This document shows, one piece after another, positions 10,731 to 22,368 of a DNA stretch of 64,000 nt (positions within the stretch are counted from its first letter, which is position 1; the number at the start of each line of letters is the position of its first letter). The notes beneath the pieces are model-generated. The model saw nothing but the letters and a program-made list of their open reading frames with translations. It was not told the origin of the DNA and searched no databases. The position numbers and the translations under genes are program-made. This DNA is from Acheta domesticus (lineage: Eukaryota; Arthropoda; Insecta; Orthoptera; Gryllidae): positions 102,404,526-102,468,525 of the forward strand of contig JAHLJT010002630.1 in NCBI GenBank assembly GCA_031308135.1. Direction: 5' to 3'.

Positions 10731-11310
10731 CCTAAGGGGCACGTAACGAAAGTAAGTTACGTAACGGAAATTTGGAGTATTTTGAATACCCCCTCTCTAC
10801 CCTGTAACGCACCCGTAATGTGCCCTTGAACCCCCCTAAATAATTACGTAACGCTTGAAACAACACCCCCTCCCTGTGAATGCAAGAAGTGGGGGAAATA
10901 GGCGAGAAAATGTTTGATCACGAGCCATGCACACGCGGTCATGGGCGACTGTCTACTGCGCCATTTTACATGGATTTTAGAATTAACTACATATAAGTTT
11001 TTGAATATGTTCTTCGCAATATTACAGTTTCAATAAAAACTTGGTGAAGAAAATAGTTTTATTTGTGACAATTTACATCTTATACCTTTAATTTATTTTA
11101 GTCTTTAAATTAATTAGTTAACATTTTAATGTTTTAGTTCAAGTCTCAAAAAAGGGAATAATTTCAGCAAAAGTTGAAAAATGAAAAAAAAATATCAATG
11201 TTAAGTAACAATAAAGGAATACCCCCTTATCCCTACATAACGCAACGGAACGTCGGCTCAAACCCTCTCTTCCCTTTTTAGCGTTACGTAATTTATGGAC
11301 GTCCCCTAAC
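10731..11310. mobile_element. MITE-like element with TTACGTAACG ends
   Basis: The left end has CCCCTAAGGGGCACGTAACG and AGTTACGTAACGG. The right end has AGCGTTACGTAATTTATGG then ACGTCCCCTAAC, roughly its inverse. Both ends also carry C-rich blocks (CCCCCTCTCTACCC, CCCCCTTATCCC). The middle is AT-rich and non-coding. Superfamily not assigned. Confidence 0.55.
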
Positions 11311-11607
11311 GTGTCTTCGAATTTCCGGGTTAGGGGCCCTTTGGCCCTTTCACAATGTCACGATCACACAGCAGAAAACCAAATTCATGTACGATTTCAA
11401 CCATTACTCTTGGTCGTATACTGTATTTTGAATTCTTCATACCTTAAGTACTTATACCTTAAGCTAGCTCAAATATTTATCCCAAATCGACTAGTCGTAA
11501 TACCGCCAGATCACTCGTAGGAATCTGAAAACAAAAGGGAATTCAAGAAAAAAGTATAACAGAGAAAGGCAGTTTGTAGAGTGTCTTCCTATCCCTTATT
11601 ATAACGG

Positions 11608-11925
11608 TATTAAGGGTTTTCCGGGGTTTCTCCGATCAAGACAAGGCAAACGCCGGAGAGGTAGCCTAAAATGGAACATGGACAGCGCGCGATCTTTCCT
11701 TCCTCTTCCTTATATTATCCTCACCCCCTTACACAAATACACTTGCACTTACAGATACTACTCTGCCATATATGTCGTGAGACCAGAGGGGAGCTTAGAG
11801 CTTGTACCGGCTGGGACGGTACATAGATGATGGAAGATTCCTAGTTGGTGAAAACCCAGCAAGTTGACCTGTAGGCCGGCGCTGAATCTCACCAGTGAGC
11901 TACACCGCTACCTCCATGAATGAAT
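11608..11925 (+). mobile_element. tRNA-derived SINE, 5'-truncated copy
   Basis: Starts within the body at GGGTTTTCCGGGGTTTCTCC and continues through GCGCGCGATCTTTCCTTCC, CACTTACAG, GAGCTTAGAGCTTGTACCGG and CAGCAAGTTGACCTGTAGG. It lacks the tRNA-like head. Confidence 0.85.
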
Positions 11926-12639
11926 CATCTGTTACAATGACGGTATGACCGTAGCAGTTGTCGAGATCAGAAAAGTCAAAGCATCGTCAAATCGAACTTC
12001 AATCAATAAGTCGTCAAGGATTAAAACCCGATGCCAATGGCGGAAGGCGTGCAGTCTGAACGCTCACCACAGGGATACGTAGTTGATCCGACCTTATTCC
12101 ATGGCTTCCCCGCTCCCTATCCTCAGCCGTCCCGAACCCCATCAGTCCGTTGCTTCAGGGTGCGACCTTCGCTGGAATTGGATGCAGGAGCTCACGCCAG
12201 AACGCGCTTCCTGACACCCCGCCCCTTCTTGCCTCGCACATCTCTCCACGACCGCCCAGCCCGACCCCCTCTCACCCTCTCACCCTTCGCTCGCCCTACC
12301 TTCCCCATCTGTCTCTCGCCACACCCGCCTGCCCCGCCCACCTACCCCGCCCGCGCGCCCCGCCTCTCATTAGCCCCTCCCCTCTCTCGTCCTGCCCTCC
12401 CCGCCCCTCTCTCACCACACCCTTCCCGTTCCTCTCTCGCCCAGCTAGCCACGCCCTTCCCCTCTCCATCACCCCAGTGACGCCCCGGGCGCAGGGATTA
12501 CGTGATGCGAAACCCCAATAACACGCCGCGCTCGCGTCCGCCGACTCCGCCCCACGTGGCCTCTTTGACCTCCCGCCGCCGCCCCGCCCATCTCTCGCCC
12601 TGCTCCCCACTCACCCTGGCCCCCGTCTCGCCCTGCCCC
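11926..12639. other. Unassigned sequence grading into C-rich DNA
   Basis: From about 12215 the plus strand becomes CCCT/CGCC-rich and leads into the array at 12640. Long open frames on both strands here are compositional. Confidence 0.5.
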
Positions 12640-15053
12640 CTCTCGCACTGCCCCTCTCTCGCCCTGCCCGTCCCCACTCGCCCTGCCCCCTCTCGCCCTG
12701 CCCGTCCCCTATCGCCCTGCCCCCTTATCGCCCTGCCCTCCTCTCGCCCAGCCCTCCTATCGCCCTACTCCCTCTCGCCCTGCCCCCTCTCGCCCAGCTC
12801 TCCCACTCACCCTGCCCCCCTCTCGCTCTGCCCCCCTTTCGCCCTTCCCCCTCTCGCCCTTCCCACCTCTCGCCCTTCCCCCTCTCGCCCTTCCCCCTCT
12901 CGCCCTGCCTTCGTCTCGCCCCGCCTCCTCTCGCCCTGCCCCCTCTCGCCCTGTCCCCTCTCGATCCGCCCCCTCTCGCCCCGCCACCTCACGCCCTGGC
13001 CCCTCTCGCCCTGCCCCCTCTCGCCCTGTCCCCTCTCGCCCTGTCCCCTCTCGCCCTGTCCCCTCTCGCCCCGCCCCCTCTCGCCCTGTCCCCTCTCGCC
13101 CGCCCCCTCTCGCCCTGCCCCCTCTCGCCATGCCCCCTCTCGCCCTTCCCCCTCTCGCCCTGCCCCCTCTCGCCCTGTCCCCTCTCGCCCCGCCCCTCTC
13201 GCCCTGCCCCCTCTCGCCCTGCCCCTCTTGCTCTGTCCCCTCTCGCCCTGCCCCTCTCGCCCTGCCCCTCTCGCCCTGTCCCCTCTCGATCCGCCCCCTC
13301 TCGCCCCGCCACCTCACGCCCTGGCCCCTCTCGCCCTGCCCCCTCTCGCCCTGTCCCCTCTCGCCCTGTCCCCTCTCGCCCTGTCCCCTCTCGCCCCCGC
13401 CCCCTCTCGCCCTGTCCCCTCTCGCCCCGCCCCCTCTCGCCCTGCCCCCTCTCGCCATGCCCCCTCTCGCCCTTCCCCCTCTCGCCCTGCCCCCTCTCGC
13501 CCTGCCCCCTCTCGCCCTGCCCCCTCTGGCCCTGTCCCCTCTCGCCCTGTCCCCTCTCGCCCTGCCCCCTCTTGCCCTGCCCCCTCTCGCCCTGCCCCTC
13601 TCGCCCTGTCCCCTCTCGCCCTGTCCCCTCTCGCCCTGTCCCCTCTCGCCCTGCCCCCTCTCGCCCTGCCCCTCTCGCCCTGTCCCCTCTCACCCCGCCC
13701 CCTTTCGCCCTGCCCCCTCTCGCCCTGCCCCTCTCGCCCTGTCCCCTCTCGCCCCGCCCCCTCTCGCCCTGCCCCTCTCGCCCTGTCCCCTCTCGCCCTG
13801 TCCCCTCTCGCCCTGCCCCCTCTCGCCCTGCCCCTCTCGCCCTGTCCCCTCTCACCCCGCCCCCTCTCGCCCTGCCCCCTCTCGCCCTGCCCCTCTCGCC
13901 CTGTCCCCTCTCGCCCCGCCCCCTCTCGCCCTGTCCCCTCTCGCCCCGCCCCCTCTCGCCCTGCCCCCTCTCGCCCTGCCCCTCTCGCCCTGTCCCCTCT
14001 CGCCCTGTCCCCTCTCGCCCTGCCAACTCTCGCCCTGTCCCCTCTCGCCCTGTCCCCTCTCGCCCCGCCCCCTCTCGCCCTGCCCCCTCTCGCCCTGCCC
14101 CCTCTCGCCCTGCCCCCTCTCGCCCTGTCCCCTCTCGCCCCGCCCCCTCTCGCCCTGCCCCCTCTCGCCCTGCCCCTCTCGCCCTGTCCCCTCTCGCCCC
14201 GCCCCCTCTCGCCCTGCCCCCTCTCGCCCTGCCCCTCTCGCCCTGTCCCCTCTCGCCCCGCCCCCTCTCGCCCTGTCCCCTCTCGCCCCGCCCCCTCTCG
14301 CCCTGCCCCCTCTCGCCCTGCCCCTCTCGCCCTGTCCCCTCTCGCCCTGTCCCCTCTCGCCCTGCCAACTCTCGCCCTGTCCCCTCTCGCCCCGTCCCCT
14401 CTCGCCCCGCCCCCTCTCGCCTTGTCCCCTCTCGCCCCGCCCCCTCTCGCCCTGCCCCCTCTCGCCCTGCCCCTCTCGCCCTGTCCCCTCTCGCCCTGCC
14501 CCTCTCGCCCTGCCCCCCTCGCCCTGTCCCCTCTCGCCCCGCCCCCTCTCGCCCTGCCCCCTCTCGCCCTGCCCCTCTCGCTCTGTCCCCTCTCGCCCTG
14601 CCCCTCTCGCCCTGCCCCTCTCGCCCTGTCCCCTCTCGCCCCGCCCCCTCTCGCCCTGCCCCCTCTCGCCCTGCCCCTCTCGCCCTGTCCCCTCTCGCCC
14701 TGTCCCCTCTCGCCCCGCCCCCTCTCGCCCTGCCCCCTCTCGCCCTATCCCCTCTCGCCCCGCCCCCTCTCGCCCTGTCCCCTCTCGCCCCGCCCCCTCT
14801 CGCCCTGCCCCTCTCGCCCTGTCCCCTCTCGCCCCGCCCCCTCTCGCCCTGCCCCCTCTCGCCCTGCCCCTCTCGCCCTGTCCCCTCTCGCCCTATCCCC
14901 TCTCGCCCCGCCCCTCTCGCCCTGTCCCCTCTCGCCCCGCCCCCTCTCGCCCTGCCCCTCTCGCCCTGTTCCCTCTCGCCCTGCCCCCTCTCGCCCTGTC
15001 CCCTCTCGCCCTGTCCCCTCTCGCCCTGTTCCCTCTCGCCCCGTCCCCTCTCT
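12640..15053. repeat. C-rich 14/15-bp minisatellite with higher-order structure
   Basis: Tandem units of the type CTGTCCCCTCTCGCC (15 bp), CCGCCCCCTCTCGCC, CTGCCCCCTCTCGCC and the 14-bp CTGCCCCTCTCGCC. The order of these four gives a recurrent 59-bp higher-order unit. Rare variants recur at larger distance: TGCCAACTCT at 14021 and 14363, ACCTCACGCC at 12986 and 13311. Because 15 is a multiple of three, all frames stay open (up to 852 codons) as proline/leucine/serine or arginine/glycine/glutamate repeats. I do not regard these as genes. The minus strand is rich in GGG/GGGG runs, so G-quadruplexes are possible. Confidence 0.97.
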
Positions 15054-15059
15054 TGTGTA

Positions 15060-15529
15060 GATTTTTGTTTGGGGCCTAATCTGAGCTTGCCTCAGTAACA
15101 ATGTCTAAAAGTATTAGAGCCAGCACCTAAGCGCAATGAAAAGAAGACTTCACATATAAATAATAACAAAAAATACTTGTAAGAATCATATATACATATT
15201 TCAAACGGCAATTTAAAGAAAAAATTATTGAGATTTTTGAAAAATAAAATACTCAAATCTATTTTCTCTCTAACTAAAATCATTCCATTTTCCTTTAATT
15301 TAACAAAATAACGTGTATGTTGATTTATTTTTTTTATTTGAGAATTATTCCATTTATTTATGGTATTTTCCTATATCTTAAGTTTAATAAAACGAATTTA
15401 TAAAAAAGAAAATTAGTGTTTGTTTAGTTGGAAGCGGAGCAAGCATGACGTATTCAAGTTCTTCGGCTTTTAACATAGGTGAAATATAAGACAAGAGAGA
15501 TAAATGTAACGAATTTAAAATAGATTTTT
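15060..15529. other. Unassigned AT-rich sequence
   Basis: No coding or element signal until the LINE tail that begins at about 15530. Confidence 0.4.
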
Positions 15530-16290
15530 TCTTCTTCTTCTTCACTTCCAGGATTAGGCGTCTGCCTGTTCCGGCCTCACAGAACTTCTCTCCATCTCTT
15601 TTTCGGCCTCCCAATATCTCTTGTTCCTCTTGGTTTATATTGGAAGGCCAACTTCGGTAAACGAGAATTATCCATCCTTTGTACATGTTGTAGCCACTTG
15701 TTCCTGAACTCCATCATTCTTTCATTGAGGCTCTTCACATTCAGTTCTTCTCTTATTTCATCATTCTTAAATCTATCTTCTCTTGTGCAACCTTTTGTTC
15801 TTCTAAGAAATTTCATTTCTGCACTTTGTAATTGTGTGTAAGTGCTCTTTTTAGGGACCCAACTCTCACTTCCATAGAGAAGGACAGGGATGGCCATTGT
15901 GTTATAGAACTTTATTCTCGTCTCTTTCCTTGTTTTGTTTTTCATTGTCCTATGAAATTTTGACAGTTTCTTATTGGTATCTTCATCATGTCCTATTTCA
16001 CACCCTAAATAGTTGAAAGAAGAGACTTGTTCAATGATTTTGTTGTCTACTACAATCTTTGTTCTAACAGGTGATTTTCCACAAAAGACCATAACTTTTG
16101 TTTTCTCTTTTGAGATTTTTATGTCATATCCCTTGCATATATTGTTTAAGTGGTGTACTGATCTCTGTAAGTCATCCTCTCCTTCTTGTAGTATTACGGC
16201 GTCGTCAGCGTATAATAAAATATTTAAATAGTCATTTTCTGTAATACATATTCCTTTTTTTATAATAAGCTTCCATTTTTGGATTATGTC

Positions 16291-16337
<47 letters not shown>

Positions 16338-16429
16338 AAAAAGCGTGGGCGATATTGGGCACCCTTGTCGCCCAATAGATTTTTTACTGGAGAAAATTAA
16401 CCTTTTTGACATTTATTATTGTCTTAGGG
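15530..16429 (-). pseudogene. Non-LTR retrotransposon fragment: reverse transcriptase C-terminal half
   Basis: Read on the minus strand, about 16429 to 15577 encodes RT blocks in order: RQGCPISPTLFNIYI (16377 down to about 16335), an (AT)n interruption, LLYADD (catalytic YADD at 16201-16212), KISKEKTKVMVF, FNYLGCEI, ATG-proximal TMAIPVLLYGSESW, and the tail KLAFQYKPRGTRDIGRPKKR, ending in a stop just after REVL. A short 3' UTR with GGCCGGAACAGGC and CCTAATCCTGG then leads to a (GAA)n tail (about 15530). The 5' half, with endonuclease, is absent. It belongs to a LINE family whose tails also occur at 19040, 28160, 58685, 59134 and in the 59.5-62.4 kb array. Clade not certain. Confidence 0.9.
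16294..16334. repeat. (AT)n microsatellite inside the RT fragment
   Basis: Lies between the codons for FNIYI and NDIIQKWK of the minus-strand RT. The codons ATA-TAT-ATA of IYI are themselves an AT seed, so the run most likely expanded in place and broke the frame. Confidence 0.9.
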
Positions 16430-17337
16430 CTTAACAACTCGCTCGTAAATAAAATCCAATTTTATTTCTTGTATCACGAGTTATCACTATGCCTCCTTTC
16501 GTGCGCCAATTACATTTAATTTCTTCTAAAAACCTCATTACGAATTCTGCCCCTAAGCGAGACCTCCACCATTTACGTTTCCATCTTGCTTTGTCAAATT
16601 CGTAATGCAGACTTATGCGCAGGAAATTGGTTCCCTTGGAATTAATAACACTGGAATAATTGGTCTTTTAAATGGCATTACGTTTCGCAGCTTCTGTTCG
16701 CTAAGTCTCGAGCAGAAGACAAGGAACTTGAGCACTCGCAGGTGTCCGCCCAAACGGTGTTTCGGAGCCAATCGATTGTCGATAACACGGAGAGCCAATA
16801 AAATTTACCGCAGGACTTGTGGCACAGTTTACTGTCGGGCAGCCGAAATCCGATACCGACGCCGCTAACCCAATTTCATTACGCGCTTAATGGAAATATT
16901 TGTAGATCCTCCCTTCAATAATATATTGCGGGCAAGTCGATATTGTTCGGTGTGTATTTATGTAAGTCTCTGAACTTCCTGTCCAGCTTAATATTGCGGA
17001 TTGTTCCCAAAGGAAATTCTGATTTATGAACGTTAATTTATATTCTTACTGAAAGTAAATATTTGATGTAATATTCTCAAGTGAGGGACTCTTGTGATGA
17101 TATTCACTAATGCTGTCGTAGCAATCGTTTTATTCAATTTTGCTTGTTCACTTTCAAGAAAGGAAATAACTATGCAAGCAGTCAATAAGTAACTTGTTAG
17201 AAGTAGTTTGTAGTTAAATGTTAATATATCCTGGCAAATTCTGGAGCTGCATCCTATACAATGGGCTACATAACGCGCAAATTTTCTCCACCATCATCAC
17301 CAATCCGAATTGGGACGGTATGGGAAGAATAGGAAAG
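16430..17337. other. Unassigned sequence with a shared motif
   Basis: The stretch at about 16759-16806 (GTTTCGGAGCCAATCGATTG then CCAATAAAATT) recurs diverged at about 31542-31590. This implies an uncharacterised dispersed repeat. The remainder is AT-rich without signal. Confidence 0.4.
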
Positions 17338-17859
17338 TAACGCACAATCATTTTTTGCCCAATAATTTAATTGGTACCACAATACAAAAAATCACTAAGA
17401 CATTAGTAGCACACAGACTTTAGTAGCGTTACATCTTTAACCTACTGTTCTCCATAGTCACCAACTTTGTCCACATATTTCTGCTAGAGTGCTACCAACT
17501 TCAATATACCCTGTTCGTAGAAGTACGTTTAGTTGGAGTGCAGCCATCTTGGAAGAATTCATGCCATCTGGAGACATTGCTACGGTCCACTCAGACGTTC
17601 ACATACACGTCACGCATGTCCCTGTGAATTTCACCAGTATTATGCCCTTTGGCCCACAAATGTCGAACTACACTTCTCTGCTCCTCACACGTTGACGACA
17701 GTAACATGCGCGCCATTTTTGCTTCGTAGTTCCGGCTAAACTTGCTAGATTTGCACATGAAAACAAAACACCCTCTATGGCGCGATCTTCATACTATCTC
17801 GTCGTGCAATTTCACCATTCCAGTTGCAATACCAACGGAGAAAAAATATTGTGCGTTAA
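17338..17859 (-). mobile_element. Deleted mariner-type element with transposase N-terminus
   Basis: Inverted ends TAACGCACAATCATTTTTT (17338) and AAAAAATATTGTGCGTTA (ending 17858), with TA at both outer edges, as in Tc1/mariner. On the minus strand an ATG at 17716 opens a frame reading EEQRSVVRHLWAKGHNTGEI then HRDMRDVYV, like the N-terminal helix-turn-helix region of mariner transposases, before a stop. The catalytic domain is absent. An internally deleted, non-autonomous copy. Confidence 0.75.
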
Positions 17860-18457
17860 TAACAATGTAGGCTTTTAGTTGTATTCAACGTTTTCTTCTG
17901 GGCTAGGGGGCCGTGGTCTATTAGAAAGCATACTTCCCTCGTACAATCAGTATCGTCTTCAGTGATAGGCTTTGTAAGTAATTATACACTTGTTTGTTCA
18001 CTTCTTATAGTTAATATTTGCCATAAGTTAAAGAATTAGTACTTTGAAGTGATTTGAAACCAATTTTATTAACCATATTTTTCCATATTTCCAGGTATCT
18101 ACATTTTACCTCCTAGTACACATATTTATATATTTAAGGAAAGGTAACATTTAGTAGCATTATTCAACATTTTATTTGCAATGTTTCCTATACTATGGTC
18201 TTTAACATTAATTTTAACTTTATGAGAAATTTAAAATTGTCAATCAGATTTAGAAATGGATGAGGACAGCTCACTTGTTTAGAACCGAACTGTTGCGTAT
18301 TTGAAAAGTTGCCTGAACAACGAAACTTCAAAGGACAGCGCAAAGATCAATATGGACTCCATTACTATTTTTGATGTTGCATTGATGAAAATGGCACTGT
18401 TACATTGGAAGAGTGTTCTGTAAACCATTTAGTACGCGACCAATTATCAGAAAAGGC
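17860..18457. other. Unassigned AT-rich sequence
   Basis: No domain recognised. The stretch 18245-18440 has weakly protein-like frames that I cannot place. Confidence 0.35.
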
Positions 18458-18461
18458 TTAA

Positions 18462-18702
18462 CACTCCGTTACACGCACACGGACTGAGTGTCAATTTTTG
18501 CCTCTCATTCACGATAACTGATATGTTATCGTGAGGTAAACCAATTGAGTGATAATATTGCAAGACAAGGTCTCTTTGATATTTACGAAAAATACTGTAA
18601 AAATAAGCTATCAAATTTGGAAGATGAGAGAGTATTAAGTTTGCGAAGTCTCAGTCCGCCCGCGTGTACTTGTGTCACAAACCCAGCGCGTGTAACGAAG
18701 GG
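18462..18702. mobile_element. piggyBac-type MITE, 241 bp, TTAA flanks
   Basis: TTAA at 18458-18461 and 18703-18706. Ends CACTCCGTTACACGCACACG and (reverse complement) CCCTTCGTTACACGCGCTGG are inverted repeats. TTAA duplication is the hallmark of piggyBac-type transposition. A near-palindrome GATAACTGATATGTTATC lies inside. No coding capacity. Confidence 0.75.
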
Positions 18703-18837
18703 TTAATAATCTTCCTTTCACTAACACAATAACTTGTAATCTACTTGAGTAAAGGACTTCTACGTTTTAAAACGAAATTCTTTGGTTGTTTTGTTTATGT
18801 AACATACAATTATTATTAATATATTATTTCGAATATT

Positions 18838-18985
18838 TTGATTTTTTATTCAGTTGTTGGCCTACATTTGTCCCGCTGCCTACAGATACCTGGTAGGGGA
18901 AAACCTCTGGAACCGACAGGTAGTTCGGGGCCGAACCTTGCCATCCAGCGAGGGAAGATAAAAGGGCAATGCGAGCAGAAAGAGC
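18838..18985 (+). mobile_element. tRNA-derived SINE fragment (3' body)
   Basis: Matches the family segment from CAGATACCTGGTAGGGGAAA through the AGGTAGTTCGGGGCCG and CTTGCCATCCAGCGAGGGAA landmarks. Both ends are missing. Confidence 0.75.
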
Positions 18986-19039
18986 TCTATCCCAGAAGTG
19001 AAAAATCATAGTTGACTATCAGATTTTCTTTTTATTCTG

Positions 19040-19655
19040 CAAGCATTAGAACTTTCGTTCTGTTGGGTCTCCTTTAATTGGTCCATCCATCTTCTCTTCG
19101 GTCTTCCTGTGTTCCGTTTTCTTCTTGGCTTATATTTCAGAATCTGTATTGGTATTCGTGTGCCCTCCATTCTATCAATGTAGTCTCTTCATGATTTCCT
19201 GTATTTCTCAATTTTTTCGTTTAGATTATAAATTCCTAGATAGTTACGTATCTCTTCCATTACGAATCCTGTCTTTCCTTGTAACACCAATACAACCCTT
19301 TAAAAACTGCATTTCGGCAGTCTGAATCCTACTTCGAAATTTTGTATCCAAGCTCCAGATTTCACATCCATATAGCCTTCACGAAACTGCTAATATTTTA
19401 TAAAATTTGATGATTTATCTTTCCTGACCTTACTTCTTAGGGTTAGGCTCCACACATTCTGTTAAATTTTTCAATTTTCTTATCTGCATAAATTTCTCCT
19501 TTGTAAGACAGATCACAACCCAGGATCTTAAATGAACTGACCTTTTCTATATTTTCGTTGTTAACCACTAATTTACATCTAATTGGGTATTTCCCTTGGA
19601 ATGCCATTGACTTAGTTTTTGGACTATCAGATTTTAAATTTAAATGGAGGAGAGG
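19040..19655 (-). pseudogene. Decayed LINE reverse transcriptase C-terminus
   Basis: On the minus strand, 19655 to about 19440 reads PKTKSMAFQGKYPIRCK, then VVNNENIEKVSSFKILGCD, the same blocks as the RT fragment at 15530-16429. Further on, stops and shifts interrupt the LLYG.E.W and AEMQFLKG.IG.TRKDRIRN regions. Related family, older copy. It stops abruptly at about 19655, next to an unrelated LINE fragment. Confidence 0.8.
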
Positions 19656-19659
19656 GATC

Positions 19660-21062
19660 ACCTTTGTCAGGAAATCTGAGGGTTCGCATGACAAGAGGAT
19701 CTCTTCGGAGGCGGATCTGGAGAGTTTTGTCTGCTCTCTCGATGAATCATATCGTGATGTGACGGTTGGCTCGGGGGGAGTTGGCAATTTGTGACAACAG
19801 ATAAACTTGCGAGAGAGGTATAATCTATCAATTGCTCACTTGAATATACGATCCATTTTGCCGTCTCTCTCTCCCAGTTGGCTGATTTGTTGGGAATCCA
19901 CGATATTGACATCCTGACTGTATCTGAAACTTCTTGAGAGCGACCTTAATGGTATTGTAATTCTAAATTATATTTTCTTACGTTTTGAACGCGTGAATGC
20001 TCTCTCGAGAGGCGGTGGTTTGGGTATTTTCATAAAGGGAAATCTATAAACTAAAGTGGTGATTTGTGATATTAGTTACGGGGCTGAATCACCGGCTGCC
20101 ATTGAGATTGCTGCTATCATCTTGATATTCAAGAGTCCTATAGGAATAGACAAGGTATACCGACCTCCGTATCTGAATAATTGAATGTTACGGATACCTG
20201 AACCATGCAAGAAAATTTTTCACTTTTGAGAAATCACATTTGTGACATTTTACCCCAGACCGATCATGTGATTTGGCAGGGCGATTTCAGTATTGATATT
20301 AGCAATCCGAAGATTTATGGACTGAATACCTTTATGGACTTTCAGAATTTTTTCCAACTAAAACAATTGATAAATGCATCTACGCGTTGTTCTTCTACTT
20401 CCAGTACTATAATTGAACTCATTTTGTAACGCGAGAATTAATTTATAATGAATACCGAAATAATTGACGCATCGACAGTTTCTGATCACTCTCTTATCTT
20501 TGCTAATATTTCTGTCCGACACGCTTTGACAATAGAAGTATGATACTGCGCAGAAATCTACAATCTATACCTATGGAATTTTTCCCCCGTTCTGCTGACC
20601 ATATGCCTTGGGGAGATGTCCTAGGGTGTCCGAACATTCATTCCAAGGTGGGAGTTTCCAGTGATTACATTCTGCGTCTTTTTAGCATTTTTGCCCCATT
20701 GGAATGGGTACGGTCCATAAAGAGTACATCGTCTTGGTTAACACATTCTATAAAAGTATTAATTAGACTCAAAAATAAAGCTCTATCCAGATTTCACAAT
20801 GCTCGTACCGATGCGAATTGGGAATGTTATAAGAAGTAGTGCAACTTTTGTAATCAATCAATTGAACAAGAAAAACAGAATTACTTCCACATAGTACTGA
20901 GCAATAGTATTTCAAATGAGGTATTGTCCAAACTCAGAGCATGTGGTGTTGATCACTTCCGATAATCATCTAACAATGATTCACATCTTTTGACTGACCC
21001 TGATTTGATTAATAATTTCTTTGCAAATTCTGTTTCTATTACTAGTACTTCGAGTGATTGAG
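19660..21062 (+). pseudogene. LINE fragment: APE-type endonuclease plus linker
   Basis: Plus-strand pieces, with stops and shifts between them, read YNLSIAHLNIRSI (about 19818), DIDILTVSET, SRGGGLGIFIKGNL, GDFSIDI (about 20281), ASTVSDHSLIF and SWLTHSIKVLIRLKNKALSR then NWECYKK. These are the ordered motifs of an APE-type endonuclease (N, E, GDFN, SDH) and the linker before the RT in CR1/Jockey-like LINEs. No RT follows. The 3' part ends near 21062. Dead copy. Confidence 0.8.
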
Positions 21063-21369
21063 CATTGCATCCAACCATGAATGCTACTGTGTAATTATGC
21101 GCAGTTATTGGTTTCCTACTGTTTTTTACTGCGATATTCTTTGCATATTTAATTTTTATTATTTTTATTATTAATGTTCTGAATTTGTTTTGTTATAATT
21201 TAAACGTAATATGCATGCTTTGTGTTTTACTATTATTGTATTCTGCTTTTATGGTATTATGCTTTTATGCTTACTTTGTATTCTACTTTTTTTAAGCCTC
21301 ATTGTATTTTACTTTATTACATACAGGAGGGTCTGATTTCCAAATTTGACTTAAAACCAGATTTTCCTG
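21063..21369. other. Unassigned T-rich sequence
   Basis: Nothing recognised between the LINE fragment and the TGTGAACG array. Confidence 0.4.
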
Positions 21370-21935
21370 AATCAAAACCTTTTTGTACAAAACATGTGAA
21401 AACATGTAGACACTTGTAAACATGTATGTGTAAACGTGTGAACATGTATTTGTAAACGTGTACGAGTTAACGTATGTGTAAACGTATCTTTTTTTGTGTA
21501 AACGTGTTTTGTATGACGTGTATTGTGTGCACTTGTATGCGTGCGAGTACATGTGTGAACGGAATTGCCAGATAAACTAGTACATGTGTGAACGTATATG
21601 TGTATGAATGAATACATGTGAGAACGAGTAAATATGTGAACAAGTATGCGTGTGAATGTTTAAGTGGGAATACGTTTAAGTGTGTGTAATTGTGTGAACG
21701 TGTAACTGCGTGAACTTTTAATTGTATGAACGTTTAAGTGTGTGTGAACGTGTGTGTGATCGTTTAAGCGTGTGACCGTTTAAGTGTATGAACGTTTAAG
21801 AGCATGAACGTTTAAGTGTGTGTGAACGTTTAAGTGTATGAACGTGTAAGTACAAGTTAGTGAAAGTGTATGAACGTATGTGTGATCGTGTATGGCTGTG
21901 AACATGTGTATGTTTGCGTGTGTGTGTGTGTGTGT
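21370..21935. repeat. Degenerate TGTGAACGTTTAAG minisatellite
   Basis: Imperfect tandem units of about 12-18 bp (GTGTGAACGTGTAAG, GTATGAACGTTTAAGTG) ending in a (TG)n run at 21917-21936. The order and length of units vary. Confidence 0.9.
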
Positions 21936-22368
21936 GTATTTGGCCTTTGTGATAGATTGTGGCAGACCCGAACAGTGACATTCGTGCGGCGGTGCTGAGG
22001 AAACGCATACTAACACGATTTCCCCCAACTTGTCATGCAAACTGGATCCGCGAGAGCCATCGGGTTGTTTCGAATGTACTGACGGAATAATGCACGAGGA
22101 CAGAAAGCCACTGGTACCACGGTAAATAATAGAATTGGAACTGTTGTATCTCGGAGTAGCACATTAGTAAATCACAGTGAATGTTACAGAAATTGAACAA
22201 AATGATGCTTTACAGGGTAAATTACGAAATATATTGTGGTAGTGATATTTACAGTTAAAATACAATTTTTATAATGTAATAGCTCGTTTTCTCAAGGAGA
22301 AAATATAATCTGGAAATAACATTTAGCAGCAAATTCAAATTTCCGTTTCGCTCCTTTCCGTCCACTTT
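21936..22368. other. Unassigned sequence
   Basis: No domain or repeat recognised. Confidence 0.4.

Noticed and set aside
12502..15098. Open frames of 459-852 codons in several frames on both strands (proline/serine/leucine- or arginine/glycine/glutamate-rich)
   Set aside because: They follow from a 15-bp tandem unit (five codons) without stops. All frames look alike and none has a domain or a normal start context.
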